Origin: Pedobacter sp. BMA
Lineage (GTDB): Bacteria > Bacteroidota > Bacteroidia > Sphingobacteriales > Sphingobacteriaceae
DNA length: 64,000 nt
Direction of reading: 5' to 3'
NCBI RefSeq assembly: GCF_001027745.1
Contig: NZ_LECU01000002.1
Location: forward strand, 186,001 to 250,000
Shown here: positions 8,972 to 17,286 of the stretch, piece after piece
Numbering within the stretch: the first letter of the stretch is position 1
Layout of the letters: the number at the start of each line of letters is the position of its first letter
Notes under the pieces: generated by a model
Seen by the model: only the letters and a program-made list of their open reading frames with translations
The model's database searches: none
Told to the model about the DNA's origin: nothing
Program-made: the position numbers and the translations under genes

Positions 8972-11485
8972 ATGGCAGATAAAAATAATAACAATATGAT
9001 CAGGATCCGCGGCGCACGGGAGCACAACCTGAAAGATGTTTCGCTTGATATACCACGCGACAAACTGGTAGTATTTACCGGTGTATCCGGATCAGGTAAG
9101 TCATCACTGGCCTTTGGGACCTTGTATGCAGAAGCACAACGACGGTATCTGGAATCAGTCTCTCCTTATGCACGCCGCCTCTTCAATCAAATGAATGTAC
9201 CCGAGGTGGATTCGATAGATGGACTCCCGCCCGCAGTGGCCCTCCAGCAACAGCGCGGAGGCGCCAGCACCAGGTCTTCTGTTGGCAGTGTTACCACCCT
9301 TTCAAACCTGCTCCGCATGTTATACTCCAGGGCAGGAGATTATCCTGAAGATCAGGAAATCATTTATGCAGAGGGTTTTTCGCCCAACACACCAGAGGGC
9401 GCATGTCCCGAATGCCATGGACTTGGAAGCGTATTTGAAGTGACAGAGAAAACAATGGTACCTGATGCTTGCCTTAGTATCAGGGCACATGCAATTGCCT
9501 CTTGGCCAAAAGCCTGGCAGGGACAGAACCAACGCGACATATTGGTTTCAATGGGCTACAATGTAGATATTCCGTGGAAAGATTTGCCACAAAAAGACCG
9601 CGACTGGATCCTCTTTACAGAAGAAACGCCAACGGTACCGGTATATCCGGGTTATACGCCGGAGGAGACAGCAAAGGCAATCAGGCAGAAAAGGACACCA
9701 GATTATATGGGTACTTTTATAGGTGCAAAACCGTACGTGCTCAAAACCTTTTCGTCAAGTCAGTCTGAACTGATGAAAAAAAGGGTCAGTGAATTCATGA
9801 TCAGCACACCCTGTCCGGTATGCGAAGGCAAACGCCTGCAGCGCGCCGCGCTATCGGTTAAGTTTGATAAAAAAGATATCGCAGAAATGTCACGTCTCTC
9901 CCTTTCGTCACTATCTGCTATTGTTGGAAAACATGCCCGCAATAATGGAAAAAGGGAAAAACAAGTGGTTAAGCAAAGAATTTGCGCCGACATCCTTTCG
10001 CGCATCAGCGTGATGCTGGAGCTGGGACTTGGCTATCTCACATTAGAAAGGACCACTCCTACCCTTTCACCTGGAGAACTTCAACGGCTCCGCCTGGCCA
10101 CACAGGTTCATTCAAATCTTTTTGGTGTCGTTTATGTACTTGACGAACCTTCCGCAGGATTACATCCGGCAGATACCCGGGCGCTGCTTAACATCCTGGA
10201 CAAACTAAAGGCAGCAGGGAACAGCATTTTTGTCGTAGAACATGAAATTGAAGTCATCCGCCATGCAGACTGGATTGTTGATGTGGGGCCTTCTGCAGGT
10301 GCACACGGAGGCCAGATTTTATATAATGGTTTGCCGGGCGGCCTAAAGAATATCGCAGACTCACTCACCTCCAGATATCTCTTCAGTGCAGCTGGAAAGA
10401 ATCGTTCAGCTAACCGCCAGACAACAGGAAAGCTGAGCATTGGTGGAGCCACCAGGCATAACCTCAAAAATATCAGCGTTGAGTTTCCACTCGGCTTATT
10501 GACTTGCGTAACCGGTATTTCAGGATCGGGCAAAAGCAGTCTGGTGAGCCATATTCTGGTAGAACTCGTCGCCAAAGGACTGGGACAAGATTTTCAAGTG
10601 TTACCTGTAAACCCGGCCGATGATTATCACGCAGAAGTTAGTGCACCGGTTCAAGGCAAAATCATATCGGGATTGAATAACATTTCCCGTTTGGTTGTTG
10701 TAGACCAAAAGCCTATAGGGCGTACCCCCCGTTCAAACCTGGCCACATACACCGGTCTTTTTGACCATGTGCGAAAACGCTTCGCGGAAACACCGCTGGC
10801 CAGAAAGCGAAAATACGATGCAGGTCGTTTTTCTTTCAATGTAGCTAAAGGCCGTTGCCCCAGATGTCAGGGAGAAGGCTTCGTAATGGTTGAATTGCTA
10901 TTTTTGCCAAGTGTTTATACACCTTGTCCGGTATGTGACGGAACACGTTATAACAACGCTACGCTCGAGGTGACTTTTAAAGACAAAACCATCGCCCAGA
11001 TTCTGGAACTAACTGTAGACCAGGCACGAAACCTTTTTGATGAAGATCCACAGATTTACCGTTCACTCGATATTCTTCGGGAAGTTGGATTGGGATACCT
11101 GCGCCTGGGACAATCTGCCACTGAACTTTCTGGTGGAGAAGCACAGCGAATCAAGCTCGCTACTGAATTGCAAAAAATTCAGAAAGGGTCTTCGCTATAC
11201 GTACTTGATGAGCCAACAACCGGCCTCCACCCTGCTGATGTTGAAAGATTGATGATACAACTCAATAAATTAGCAGATGCCGGAAATACAGTAATTATTG
11301 TAGAGCATGATATGCAGGTAATTGCCCAGAGTGATTGGGTAATTGATATCGGGCCTGGCGCCGGAGATGAAGGAGGTAAAATTGTATATGCAGGAACAAC
11401 CGAAGGACTTAGACGTTGTACAGAAAGTAAAACAGCTCCTTTTCTGGCGCATTACATTGCAGAGGTTACAGCAGATCGAAGTTAG
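8972..11485 (+). CDS. UvrA-like ABC ATPase (short, UvrA2-type)
   Basis: This is a paralogue of the excinuclease subunit UvrA, with two ABC ATPase halves. From the ATG at 8972 (837 residues) it has Walker A 'GVSGSGKSS' near residue 37 and zinc-binding pairs 'CPECHGLG' and 'CPVCEGKR'. ABC signature and Walker B in the first half are '[13 protein letters not shown]' and '[15 protein letters not shown]'. A second Walker A 'GISGSGKSS', zinc module '[10 protein letters not shown]...CPVCDG', and '[13 protein letters not shown]' follow. It is about 100 residues shorter than canonical UvrA, as in UvrA2 proteins that lack the UvrB-interaction insert. These are linked to tolerance of DNA-binding drugs or damage. 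Further ATGs lie upstream, but the first conserved residues are [11 protein letters not shown]. Confidence 0.88.
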   Translation: MADKNNNNMIRIRGAREHNLKDVSLDIPRDKLVVFTGVSGSGKSSLAFGTLYAEAQRRYLESVSPYARRLFNQMNVPEVDSIDGLPPAVALQQQRGGASTRSSVGSVTTLSNLLRMLYSRAGDYPEDQEIIYAEGFSPNTPEGACPECHGLGSVFEVTEKTMVPDACLSIRAHAIASWPKAWQGQNQRDILVSMGYNVDIPWKDLPQKDRDWILFTEETPTVPVYPGYTPEETAKAIRQKRTPDYMGTFIGAKPYVLKTFSSSQSELMKKRVSEFMISTPCPVCEGKRLQRAALSVKFDKKDIAEMSRLSLSSLSAIVGKHARNNGKREKQVVKQRICADILSRISVMLELGLGYLTLERTTPTLSPGELQRLRLATQVHSNLFGVVYVLDEPSAGLHPADTRALLNILDKLKAAGNSIFVVEHEIEVIRHADWIVDVGPSAGAHGGQILYNGLPGGLKNIADSLTSRYLFSAAGKNRSANRQTTGKLSIGGATRHNLKNISVEFPLGLLTCVTGISGSGKSSLVSHILVELVAKGLGQDFQVLPVNPADDYHAEVSAPVQGKIISGLNNISRLVVVDQKPIGRTPRSNLATYTGLFDHVRKRFAETPLARKRKYDAGRFSFNVAKGRCPRCQGEGFVMVELLFLPSVYTPCPVCDGTRYNNATLEVTFKDKTIAQILELTVDQARNLFDEDPQIYRSLDILREVGLGYLRLGQSATELSGGEAQRIKLATELQKIQKGSSLYVLDEPTTGLHPADVERLMIQLNKLADAGNTVIIVEHDMQVIAQSDWVIDIGPGAGDEGGKIVYAGTTEGLRRCTESKTAPFLAHYIAEVTADRS

Positions 11486-11628
11486 ACTTGGTAGCAAGTT
11501 TCATTATTATCTGCTTATTGTTTTTCCATGATGGATTATTTTGTAAACCACTAAACACGGCGATCAGTGCCATTGAAAGAAGAATTCTTTTATTGGAAAC
11601 TATTTTGATGGCTGCCGGTTAATTAAAT

Positions 11629-11967
11629 ATGGAAAATGAAATACTAGCAATTCAGTACTTAGAAAATAAAGAAAAAGCACTTGCAGAACGTGCAGAGATA
11701 GACCTGGAACTGAAGCCAGCGTTAGCAGAGGCAGATCAGGATAAAAGTGCAGCGGGTAAACAAGCAACTGAAGCGCTGAAAACCACGATTGATCTTAAAG
11801 AGTCAGCTTTTCAGCAAACCGTTGAAGGAATGACACTAATTTTTAGTGAATTCTTTCCTGTTTTACAAACCCTTGGTGCAACAAAAGATAACCCCTACCA
11901 TATTTTCTATCACGAAAAAGATTACGGTTTTTATATCGATGATAACAAGAATATTCATTACACGTAG
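11629..11967 (+). CDS. small acidic helical protein, unknown
   Basis: I do not recognise this 112-residue protein. The first two thirds are rich in Glu, Lys and Ala with a heptad-like pattern (LENKEKALAERAEIDLELKP), suggesting one or two long helices. The C-terminal third is aromatic (NPYHIFYHEKDYGFYIDDNK). There is no signal peptide or membrane span. It stands alone, 143 bases after the UvrA-like gene and 47 bases before the sugar dehydrogenase gene, on the same strand. Composition looks coding, and no competing frame is convincing. Confidence 0.6.
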   Translation: MENEILAIQYLENKEKALAERAEIDLELKPALAEADQDKSAAGKQATEALKTTIDLKESAFQQTVEGMTLIFSEFFPVLQTLGATKDNPYHIFYHEKDYGFYIDDNKNIHYT

Positions 11968-12014
11968 CAGCTTTAATTGAACTAAGATTAATCAGAAACC
12001 TAAAAATCACTACC

Positions 12015-13250
12015 ATGAAAAACAAGCTTAACCTGATTACCATCGCCAGTTTCTTTCTGCTGGCAGCAGCATGCTCCAAAGGAAGCATTGAGGAAACAGA
12101 CCCTGAAATTGACCCGGTTATTGGTCTTGGCGTTGAAACCAATGCACCCAATACCAGCTACGCTCCCGCATTTGCTGGACAAACGAGAATGACAGCGGTA
12201 CGTACCAGTACAGCCATACAAGGCACCGCAATATCAACAGCGCTTAGCGCTCCCTGGGGCATCACAACCCTTCCTGACGGGAGATTCTTAATTACTCAAA
12301 AAGCTGGCACCATGCGCATCGCCACCACAACCGGAACGTTGAGTGCACCGATAACCGGTCTTCCCGCTGTAAATGCAAACGGACAGGGCGGACTGCTCGG
12401 CCTCTGTATCGATCCGCAGTTTTCAAGCAATCGAATGGTTTATTGGGTATTTTCAGAAAATGTGGCGGGTGGTACACAAACTTCAGTAGCGAAGGGTCGG
12501 TTGGCACAAAATGAACTGATCATTGAGAATGCTACAATAATTTACCGTGCAGGACCGGCATATAACGGCACATTGCATTATGGTGGCAGAATTCTTTTCG
12601 ACAAAACCGGCAATCTCATCGTGAGTGCGGGTGAACGATCAGACCTGGCCACAAGACCACTGGCACAATCAGTAACTGCAGGCCTGGGCAAGGTGATACG
12701 AATCAATACCAACGGTCAGGCTGCCGCTGGGAACCCAACTTTCACCACTTCAGGTGCACTACCAGAACTCTATAGTATGGGACACCGGAATCCTCAGGGA
12801 TTAGCGCTGCATCCCGTTACCGGAGATATCTGGCAAAGCGAACATGGGCCACGTGGTGGCGATGAACTCAACAGACTACAGGGCGGCAAAAACTACGGCT
12901 GGCCAACTATTACGTACGGTATCGAATATAGCGGCGCGGCAATAGGATCTGCTATCCAGCAGCAGAATGGACTGGAACAACCTGTTTATTACTGGGATCC
13001 GGTAATTTCCCCAAGTGGTATGACTTTTTATAGTGGCAACCGTATACCTGAATGGCAAAACAATCTGTTTATGTGTTCGCTGAGCGCAACGCATATTGCC
13101 CGGCTGGTGATCACTAATAATAAGGTAGTGGGTGAAGAAAGGCTCCTGGCCAGTGAAGGACAGCGATTCCGCGACATTACGCAAGGTATAGATAATGCAC
13201 TTTATGCCGTCACTGATGGAGGAAGGTTATATCGTATTGATAAACAGTAA
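12015..13250 (+). CDS. PQQ-dependent sugar dehydrogenase lipoprotein (GSDH/Asd type)
   Basis: This 411-residue protein has a lipoprotein signal (FFLLAAACSKG, Cys at about residue 20). After a 50-residue linker comes a six-bladed propeller of the glucose/sorbosone dehydrogenase family. Recognisable segments are 'APWGITTLPDGRFLITQKAG', 'GGLLGLCIDPQFSSNRMVYW', 'SAGERSDLATRPLAQS', 'YSMGHRNPQGLALHP', 'WQSEHGPRGGDELNRL' and 'NYGWPTITYGIEYSG'. Relatives oxidise aldose sugars at C1 using PQQ and calcium outside the cytoplasm. No PQQ biosynthesis gene is in the window, so cofactor supply is unknown. A bidirectional terminator follows. Confidence 0.9.
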   Translation: MKNKLNLITIASFFLLAAACSKGSIEETDPEIDPVIGLGVETNAPNTSYAPAFAGQTRMTAVRTSTAIQGTAISTALSAPWGITTLPDGRFLITQKAGTMRIATTTGTLSAPITGLPAVNANGQGGLLGLCIDPQFSSNRMVYWVFSENVAGGTQTSVAKGRLAQNELIIENATIIYRAGPAYNGTLHYGGRILFDKTGNLIVSAGERSDLATRPLAQSVTAGLGKVIRINTNGQAAAGNPTFTTSGALPELYSMGHRNPQGLALHPVTGDIWQSEHGPRGGDELNRLQGGKNYGWPTITYGIEYSGAAIGSAIQQQNGLEQPVYYWDPVISPSGMTFYSGNRIPEWQNNLFMCSLSATHIARLVITNNKVVGEERLLASEGQRFRDITQGIDNALYAVTDGGRLYRIDKQ

Positions 13251-13283
13251 ACCTGCTTACAACCCTACAGAAAACATAATCTC

Positions 13284-13324
13284 AAAAAAAAATCCTCTTT
13301 AAAATTAATTAAAGAGGATTTTTT
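13284..13324. terminator. bidirectional intrinsic terminator
   Basis: Perfect arms AATCCTCTTT (13291-13300) and AAAGAGGATT (13311-13320) are flanked by an A-run on the left and a T-run on the right. The structure can end the sugar dehydrogenase transcript (+) and the tRNA-Arg transcript (-), which converge here. Confidence 0.9.
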
Positions 13325-13325
13325 G

Positions 13326-13399
13326 TACCCCGGAAGGGATTCGAACCCCTGACCCACGGTTTAGAAAACCGTTGCTCTATCCAACTGAGCTACCGAGGC
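13326..13399 (-). tRNA. tRNA-Arg, anticodon TCT
   Basis: Read on the minus strand, the 74 bases fold as a cloverleaf. The acceptor arm GCCTCGG pairs with CCGGGGT including wobble pairs. The D arm contains AGCTCAGTTGGATAGAGC, and the anticodon stem ACGGT/ACCGT encloses the loop TTTCTAA with anticodon TCT. The T arm carries GGTTCGAATCC. The discriminator is A and CCA is not encoded. It decodes AGA, a frequent arginine codon in AT-rich genomes. Confidence 0.95.
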
Positions 13400-13417
13400 T
13401 CATTTTTTAATGAGCTG

Positions 13418-13448
13418 CAAATATAGAAGTTCTATTTAATAAGAGAAA
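13418..13448 (-). promoter_or_regulatory. promoter of tRNA-Arg
   Basis: On the minus strand a perfect Bacteroidota -7 box TATATTTG (13425-13418) is preceded, after exactly 19 bases, by TTTC (13448-13445), a 3/4 match to the -33 TTTG. The tRNA 5' end is 18 bases beyond the -7 box, allowing a short processed leader. Confidence 0.7.
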
Positions 13449-13575
13449 ATATATTTCAAAAATATCGCCCATTCTGCGCTACAGCGGAATAAGTAATTCA
13501 ATACTAATGAATTAATTTTTCACTATTATTATCTAAATGATGAAATCATACTTCTGCAAATCAAAAACAATGATT

Positions 13576-14745
13576 TTAGTAATTTCCGGTTACCCCTATT
13601 TCCAAGCCTCTTAGCTCTGCCAGGCCTCTTAAACGGCCAATTGCCGAATAACCCGGATTGGTTTGTTTGGCCAGGTCATCCAACATCTGATGCCCGTGAT
13701 CTGGTCGGAATGGAATAGGCTGTGCACGTAGCGCATTCTCTTCCGAAACGGCTTTCATAATTTCATACATGTTAACGTCGCCACCGAGGTGATCGGCTTC
13801 ATAAAAACTGCCATCTTCATCCTTGGTCACATTACGCAGGTGAAGAAAATACACCCGCTCCTTTACCGCCTGAAAAATTTCAAGGGCATCGTTTTTCATA
13901 CCTGCACCTAGTGAACCTGTGCAGAAACATACACCGTTAAAAGGCTGGTCTACACCAGATATAATGTCTTTGAAATCCTGAAGGGTACTGGCAATCCGGG
14001 GTAAGCCTAAAATAGGATAAGGTGGATCATCAGGGTGGATAGTCATCCTGATCCCTTCTTCGGTACATACATCGGCTATGGAAGAAAGGAAAAAATTTAA
14101 GTTTTCTTTCAATCCGGCGGTACCTATTGCAGCGTATTCATTAATGCTGGCCCTTAAAGTCTCCAGTTCAATCTCTTTCTCATTCGGAATGCCCATCAGT
14201 ACGTTTACCCGCAAATCATTTAGTGCGTTTTCATCCAGTGTAGCATATTTATCTTGTGCGCGTTGCAAAATAGAAGGCGAATAATCTGAAGCTGCATGGT
14301 CGCGTTTTAAAATGTAAAGGTCAAAAATCGCCAGGTCGATCCAATTGAAATATAAAGCTTTAGAGCCATCGGTCATCTCCAGATCGAGTTGCGTACGTGT
14401 CCAGTCCAGCACAGGCATAAAATTGTAGCAAACGGTTTTAATCCCGCATGCAGACAAGTTTCTTAACGAAGTCCTGTAGTTTTCGAGGTAGTGCTCCGCA
14501 TCGGCCCTGCGTGTTTTAATGGCTTCATGAACCGGAACACTCTCAACTACCGACCAGTTGAGGCCTGCGGCTTCAATAATAGCTTTCCGTTCCTGAATAT
14601 CTTCCAGAGGCCAGATTTCGCCATGGGGAATATGGTGTAGTGCAGATACGATCCCGGTTGCACCGGCCTGCTTAACATCCTGTAAACTAACCGGATCATT
14701 CGGACCATACCAACGCCAGGTTTGCTCTAGTTTTTTATATTTCAT
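13576..14745 (-). CDS. uxuA: mannonate dehydratase
   Basis: UxuA removes water from D-mannonate to give 2-keto-3-deoxygluconate in hexuronate breakdown. I start at the ATG at 14745, giving 389 residues beginning MKYKKLEQTWRWYGPNDPVS, the conserved start of the family. A 17-residue upstream extension is unlikely. Other family segments are 'GATGIVSALHHIPHGEIW', 'TIHPDDPPYPILGLPRIAST', 'GVCFCTGSLGAG' and 'FRPDHGHQML', which carry the His/Asp/Cys metal and substrate ligands of the TIM barrel. It is the last gene of GH30-SDR-uxuA, 29 bases after the SDR stop. Confidence 0.95.
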   Translation of the reverse strand: MKYKKLEQTWRWYGPNDPVSLQDVKQAGATGIVSALHHIPHGEIWPLEDIQERKAIIEAAGLNWSVVESVPVHEAIKTRRADAEHYLENYRTSLRNLSACGIKTVCYNFMPVLDWTRTQLDLEMTDGSKALYFNWIDLAIFDLYILKRDHAASDYSPSILQRAQDKYATLDENALNDLRVNVLMGIPNEKEIELETLRASINEYAAIGTAGLKENLNFFLSSIADVCTEEGIRMTIHPDDPPYPILGLPRIASTLQDFKDIISGVDQPFNGVCFCTGSLGAGMKNDALEIFQAVKERVYFLHLRNVTKDEDGSFYEADHLGGDVNMYEIMKAVSEENALRAQPIPFRPDHGHQMLDDLAKQTNPGYSAIGRLRGLAELRGLEIGVTGNY

Positions 14746-14774
14746 AAAAATTTGTGATATATTTAAATTTGGTT

Positions 14775-15599
14775 TTATACACCTGAAAACGCACAAAATC
14801 CACCGTCTACTGTAATGCTCTCGCCACTTACAAATTTCGAAGCATCACTTAAAAGGTACACCAAAGCCCCTATTAATTCATCGGGAGAACCGAATCGTTT
14901 AAAGGGCGTTTTGGTAATAATGGCCTGTCCCCTGCTTGTGAGTGATTCATCAGTGTTGGTAAGCAACGCCCTGTTTTGATTAGTGATAAAAAAACCAGGA
15001 ACAATGGCATTCATCCTGACCTTATCGCCATACCTGTTGGCCAGCTCCACCGCCATCCATTTGGTATAACTGTCAATTGCTGTTTTAGCAAGCGAATAAC
15101 CCAGTACACGGGTTACCGCTTGTGAAGCTGAAACCGATGAGATGTTTACAATACTACCGCCATGTTTGGCAATTTCCTTCCCGAAAATCTGTGTAGGCAC
15201 TATCGTTCCAAACAAATTCAAGTCGAAAGCCTGTTTCAAAGCATTAATATTTAAATTGAAAACATCGCTGCCAGGTTGAACAACTGCTTCAGGAATATTT
15301 CCACCTGCACCATTCACCAGCGCATCGATGCGGCCATAGGTTTTCATGATTTCAGTATGCGCATCGTTCAGGTTCTCCTCATTGAGTACATCTGCAATGA
15401 TATAAATGGCTTTTCCCCCTGCTTCAGTAACGTCTTTTACACGCTGCCTGGCCGCATCTTCGTTTCTGCCAATGACTACAATTGTGGCTTGAGCTGCACA
15501 CAACCCATTAATAAAAGCCTCCCCCAAAACACCGGTTGCGCCAGTAACCACTACAACCTTGTTTTTTAATGAAAAAAGACTTTCGACTTGATTTACCAT
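14775..15599 (-). CDS. SDR oxidoreductase, probable D-mannonate/fructuronate oxidoreductase
   Basis: This is a 274-residue short-chain dehydrogenase. The Rossmann motif TGATGVLG lies near residue 19, NGAGG follows near 96, and the catalytic pair is in YSLAK, preceded by 'IVNISSVSAS'. Its position between a GH30 enzyme and uxuA points to interconversion of D-fructuronate and D-mannonate, the step before UxuA. In Bacteroidota this is commonly done by an SDR of this type rather than the UxuB of enterobacteria. The specific activity is inferred from context, and the SDR fold is certain. The spacing of 19 bases from the GH30 stop supports an operon. Confidence 0.85.
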   Translation of the reverse strand: MVNQVESLFSLKNKVVVVTGATGVLGEAFINGLCAAQATIVVIGRNEDAARQRVKDVTEAGGKAIYIIADVLNEENLNDAHTEIMKTYGRIDALVNGAGGNIPEAVVQPGSDVFNLNINALKQAFDLNLFGTIVPTQIFGKEIAKHGGSIVNISSVSASQAVTRVLGYSLAKTAIDSYTKWMAVELANRYGDKVRMNAIVPGFFITNQNRALLTNTDESLTSRGQAIITKTPFKRFGSPDELIGALVYLLSDASKFVSGESITVDGGFCAFSGV

Positions 15600-15618
15600 T
15601 TTTTTAGTTTTTATTCGG

Positions 15619-17100
15619 TTAGTTTACCACTAATGTGGCAATGGAATGAGGTAAGCTTGTTGCTTCGGCCGCCTCACCTTTAATCCATAAATTGTATTTT
15701 AATTTTTCGTCTGATTGGTTCATCACCACAACTACAAGTTTACCATCGGTATTTAAGAAAGCTGTGGAAATCAGTTTATCACGACTTGATGCTGTACCTA
15801 CTCTTTTAGCTCCCGGACGGATAAACTTTGAGAAGTGTCCGATATAATAGTAGGCATTTGTATAAATGATTTTATCTTTTTTGGTATCGGCATGTACTGG
15901 TGCAAAACAAAAGTTCCCTACATGATTCGGACCGCCTTTTTCGTCCAGAAGGATATTCCAGTCGGTCCATGCGCCTGTACCGGCGTTAAAATCGTTGATC
16001 ATAGAATAGCCATAACGCTCGCCCAAAGTCCAGTCATCCAGTTTTTTTACATCATACTGTTCTTTACATCCTTCAGTAAAAATCAGGGCTTTATCCGGAT
16101 AAGCCTCATGTGTTTGTTTTACATTTCCAAACTGCATGCCACTACCTGTCCAGGTTTCGTACCAGTGATACCCAATCCCCCAAACATATTTAGCTGCTTC
16201 CTTGTCATTTAAGATGATACTTGCCCGCTGGAAAATCTGATCCCGGTTATGGTCCCACGCAATAAGTTTCTTGCCAGCAAGTCCGGATTTCTGTAAAGTT
16301 GGGCCCAGGAAGTTTTTAATAAAGTCCCGTTCTTCTTCGGCCGTGTACACGCACGATTCCCAGATTTGTTTGGCCATAGGCTCGTTTTGAACAGATAAAC
16401 CCCAAACCGGAATGCCCATAGCCTCATAGGTTTTAATGAATTTAACATAATGGTTGGCCCATGCCTGACGGTATGCAGGCAATAAGTGACCCCCTCCGAT
16501 TACGCTATTATTGTCTTTCATCCATGCAGGTGGCGACCATGGACTTACATATAAAGTTAATTTACCGCCGGCGGCAGCTGTAGCCTGTTTAATCAATGGA
16601 ATTTTAAACTGTTCATCATGTGCCACACTGAAAGTTTTCAGTTCCTTGTCGTTATCCTGAATATAGGCATAAGTCCCGCTGGAAAAGTCGCAGCTTGCGA
16701 TATTAGTTCTGGCCAGGCTGTAACCAATCCCTTTATCAGTACTATAGTAGGCCGTTAGTAATTCCTGCTGATTTGCTTTGGACAGTTTAGCAAAGGTTTC
16801 AGCAGAAGCATCGGTGAGTGCGCCACCAATACCTACGAAGGTTTGATATTTGATCGTTGGATCAACAAAGATACAAGGCTCGGTTTCAAATGGTTGTTTA
16901 TGCTCCGTAAAGTCTAACGTTTCTGTTTTACTCATCCGGTAATCAGACTTGTCTGCAGTTACATAAACGGTTACTTTTTTGTTTACTGTTGAATAGCTTC
17001 CGGTGCTTTTCACAGCTGGTTTTGTTGCTTTCCTGGTTTGGGCACCAGCCGTAAAGGCGGTGGCCAGCATTAACAGGATGCTCAGTTTCTCTTTCATCAT
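15619..17100 (-). CDS. glycoside hydrolase family 30 enzyme, secreted
   Basis: This 493-residue protein has a signal peptide (LSILLMLATAFTAGAQ). A GH30 TIM barrel with a C-terminal beta domain follows. The acid/base glutamate is in 'WGLSVQNEPMAKQIWESC', and the nucleophile glutamate is in 'KALIFTEGCKEQ'. 'FVGIGGALTDASAETFAKL' and 'LIAWDHNRDQIF' are typical of the glucosylceramidase-like branch. Family members include glucosylceramidases, beta-1,6-glucanases and glucuronoxylan xylanases. Given downstream glucuronate genes, a glucuronate-bearing glycan is plausible but unproven. It heads the GH30-SDR-uxuA group, 186 bases after the GH2 gene. Confidence 0.92.
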   Translation of the reverse strand: MMKEKLSILLMLATAFTAGAQTRKATKPAVKSTGSYSTVNKKVTVYVTADKSDYRMSKTETLDFTEHKQPFETEPCIFVDPTIKYQTFVGIGGALTDASAETFAKLSKANQQELLTAYYSTDKGIGYSLARTNIASCDFSSGTYAYIQDNDKELKTFSVAHDEQFKIPLIKQATAAAGGKLTLYVSPWSPPAWMKDNNSVIGGGHLLPAYRQAWANHYVKFIKTYEAMGIPVWGLSVQNEPMAKQIWESCVYTAEEERDFIKNFLGPTLQKSGLAGKKLIAWDHNRDQIFQRASIILNDKEAAKYVWGIGYHWYETWTGSGMQFGNVKQTHEAYPDKALIFTEGCKEQYDVKKLDDWTLGERYGYSMINDFNAGTGAWTDWNILLDEKGGPNHVGNFCFAPVHADTKKDKIIYTNAYYYIGHFSKFIRPGAKRVGTASSRDKLISTAFLNTDGKLVVVVMNQSDEKLKYNLWIKGEAAEATSLPHSIATLVVN

Positions 17101-17286
17101 GATCGTATACTTATGTTAAATGCCAGTGAAGACATCGATATATTTGTAACGCCGAATTTCCGAATAAAAACGTCATTACTTACATCATTTAACATCATTC
17201 TAAGGTATATTTTTTCTGTAGCACCCTGATTTGGGTTTAACCGTTTATTTATTAGGCAAATAACACCATCTGTTGATTTAATTTCC

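Noticed and set aside
10132-10575. 147-residue minus-strand frame inside the UvrA-like gene
   Set aside because: It is antisense to the conserved ATPase core, and its composition mirrors that of the sense codons.
11488-11600. Short minus-strand frame beginning MALIAVFSGLQNN
   Set aside because: It is only about 35 codons, with no family resemblance and no supporting promoter or neighbour. I treat the gap as non-coding.
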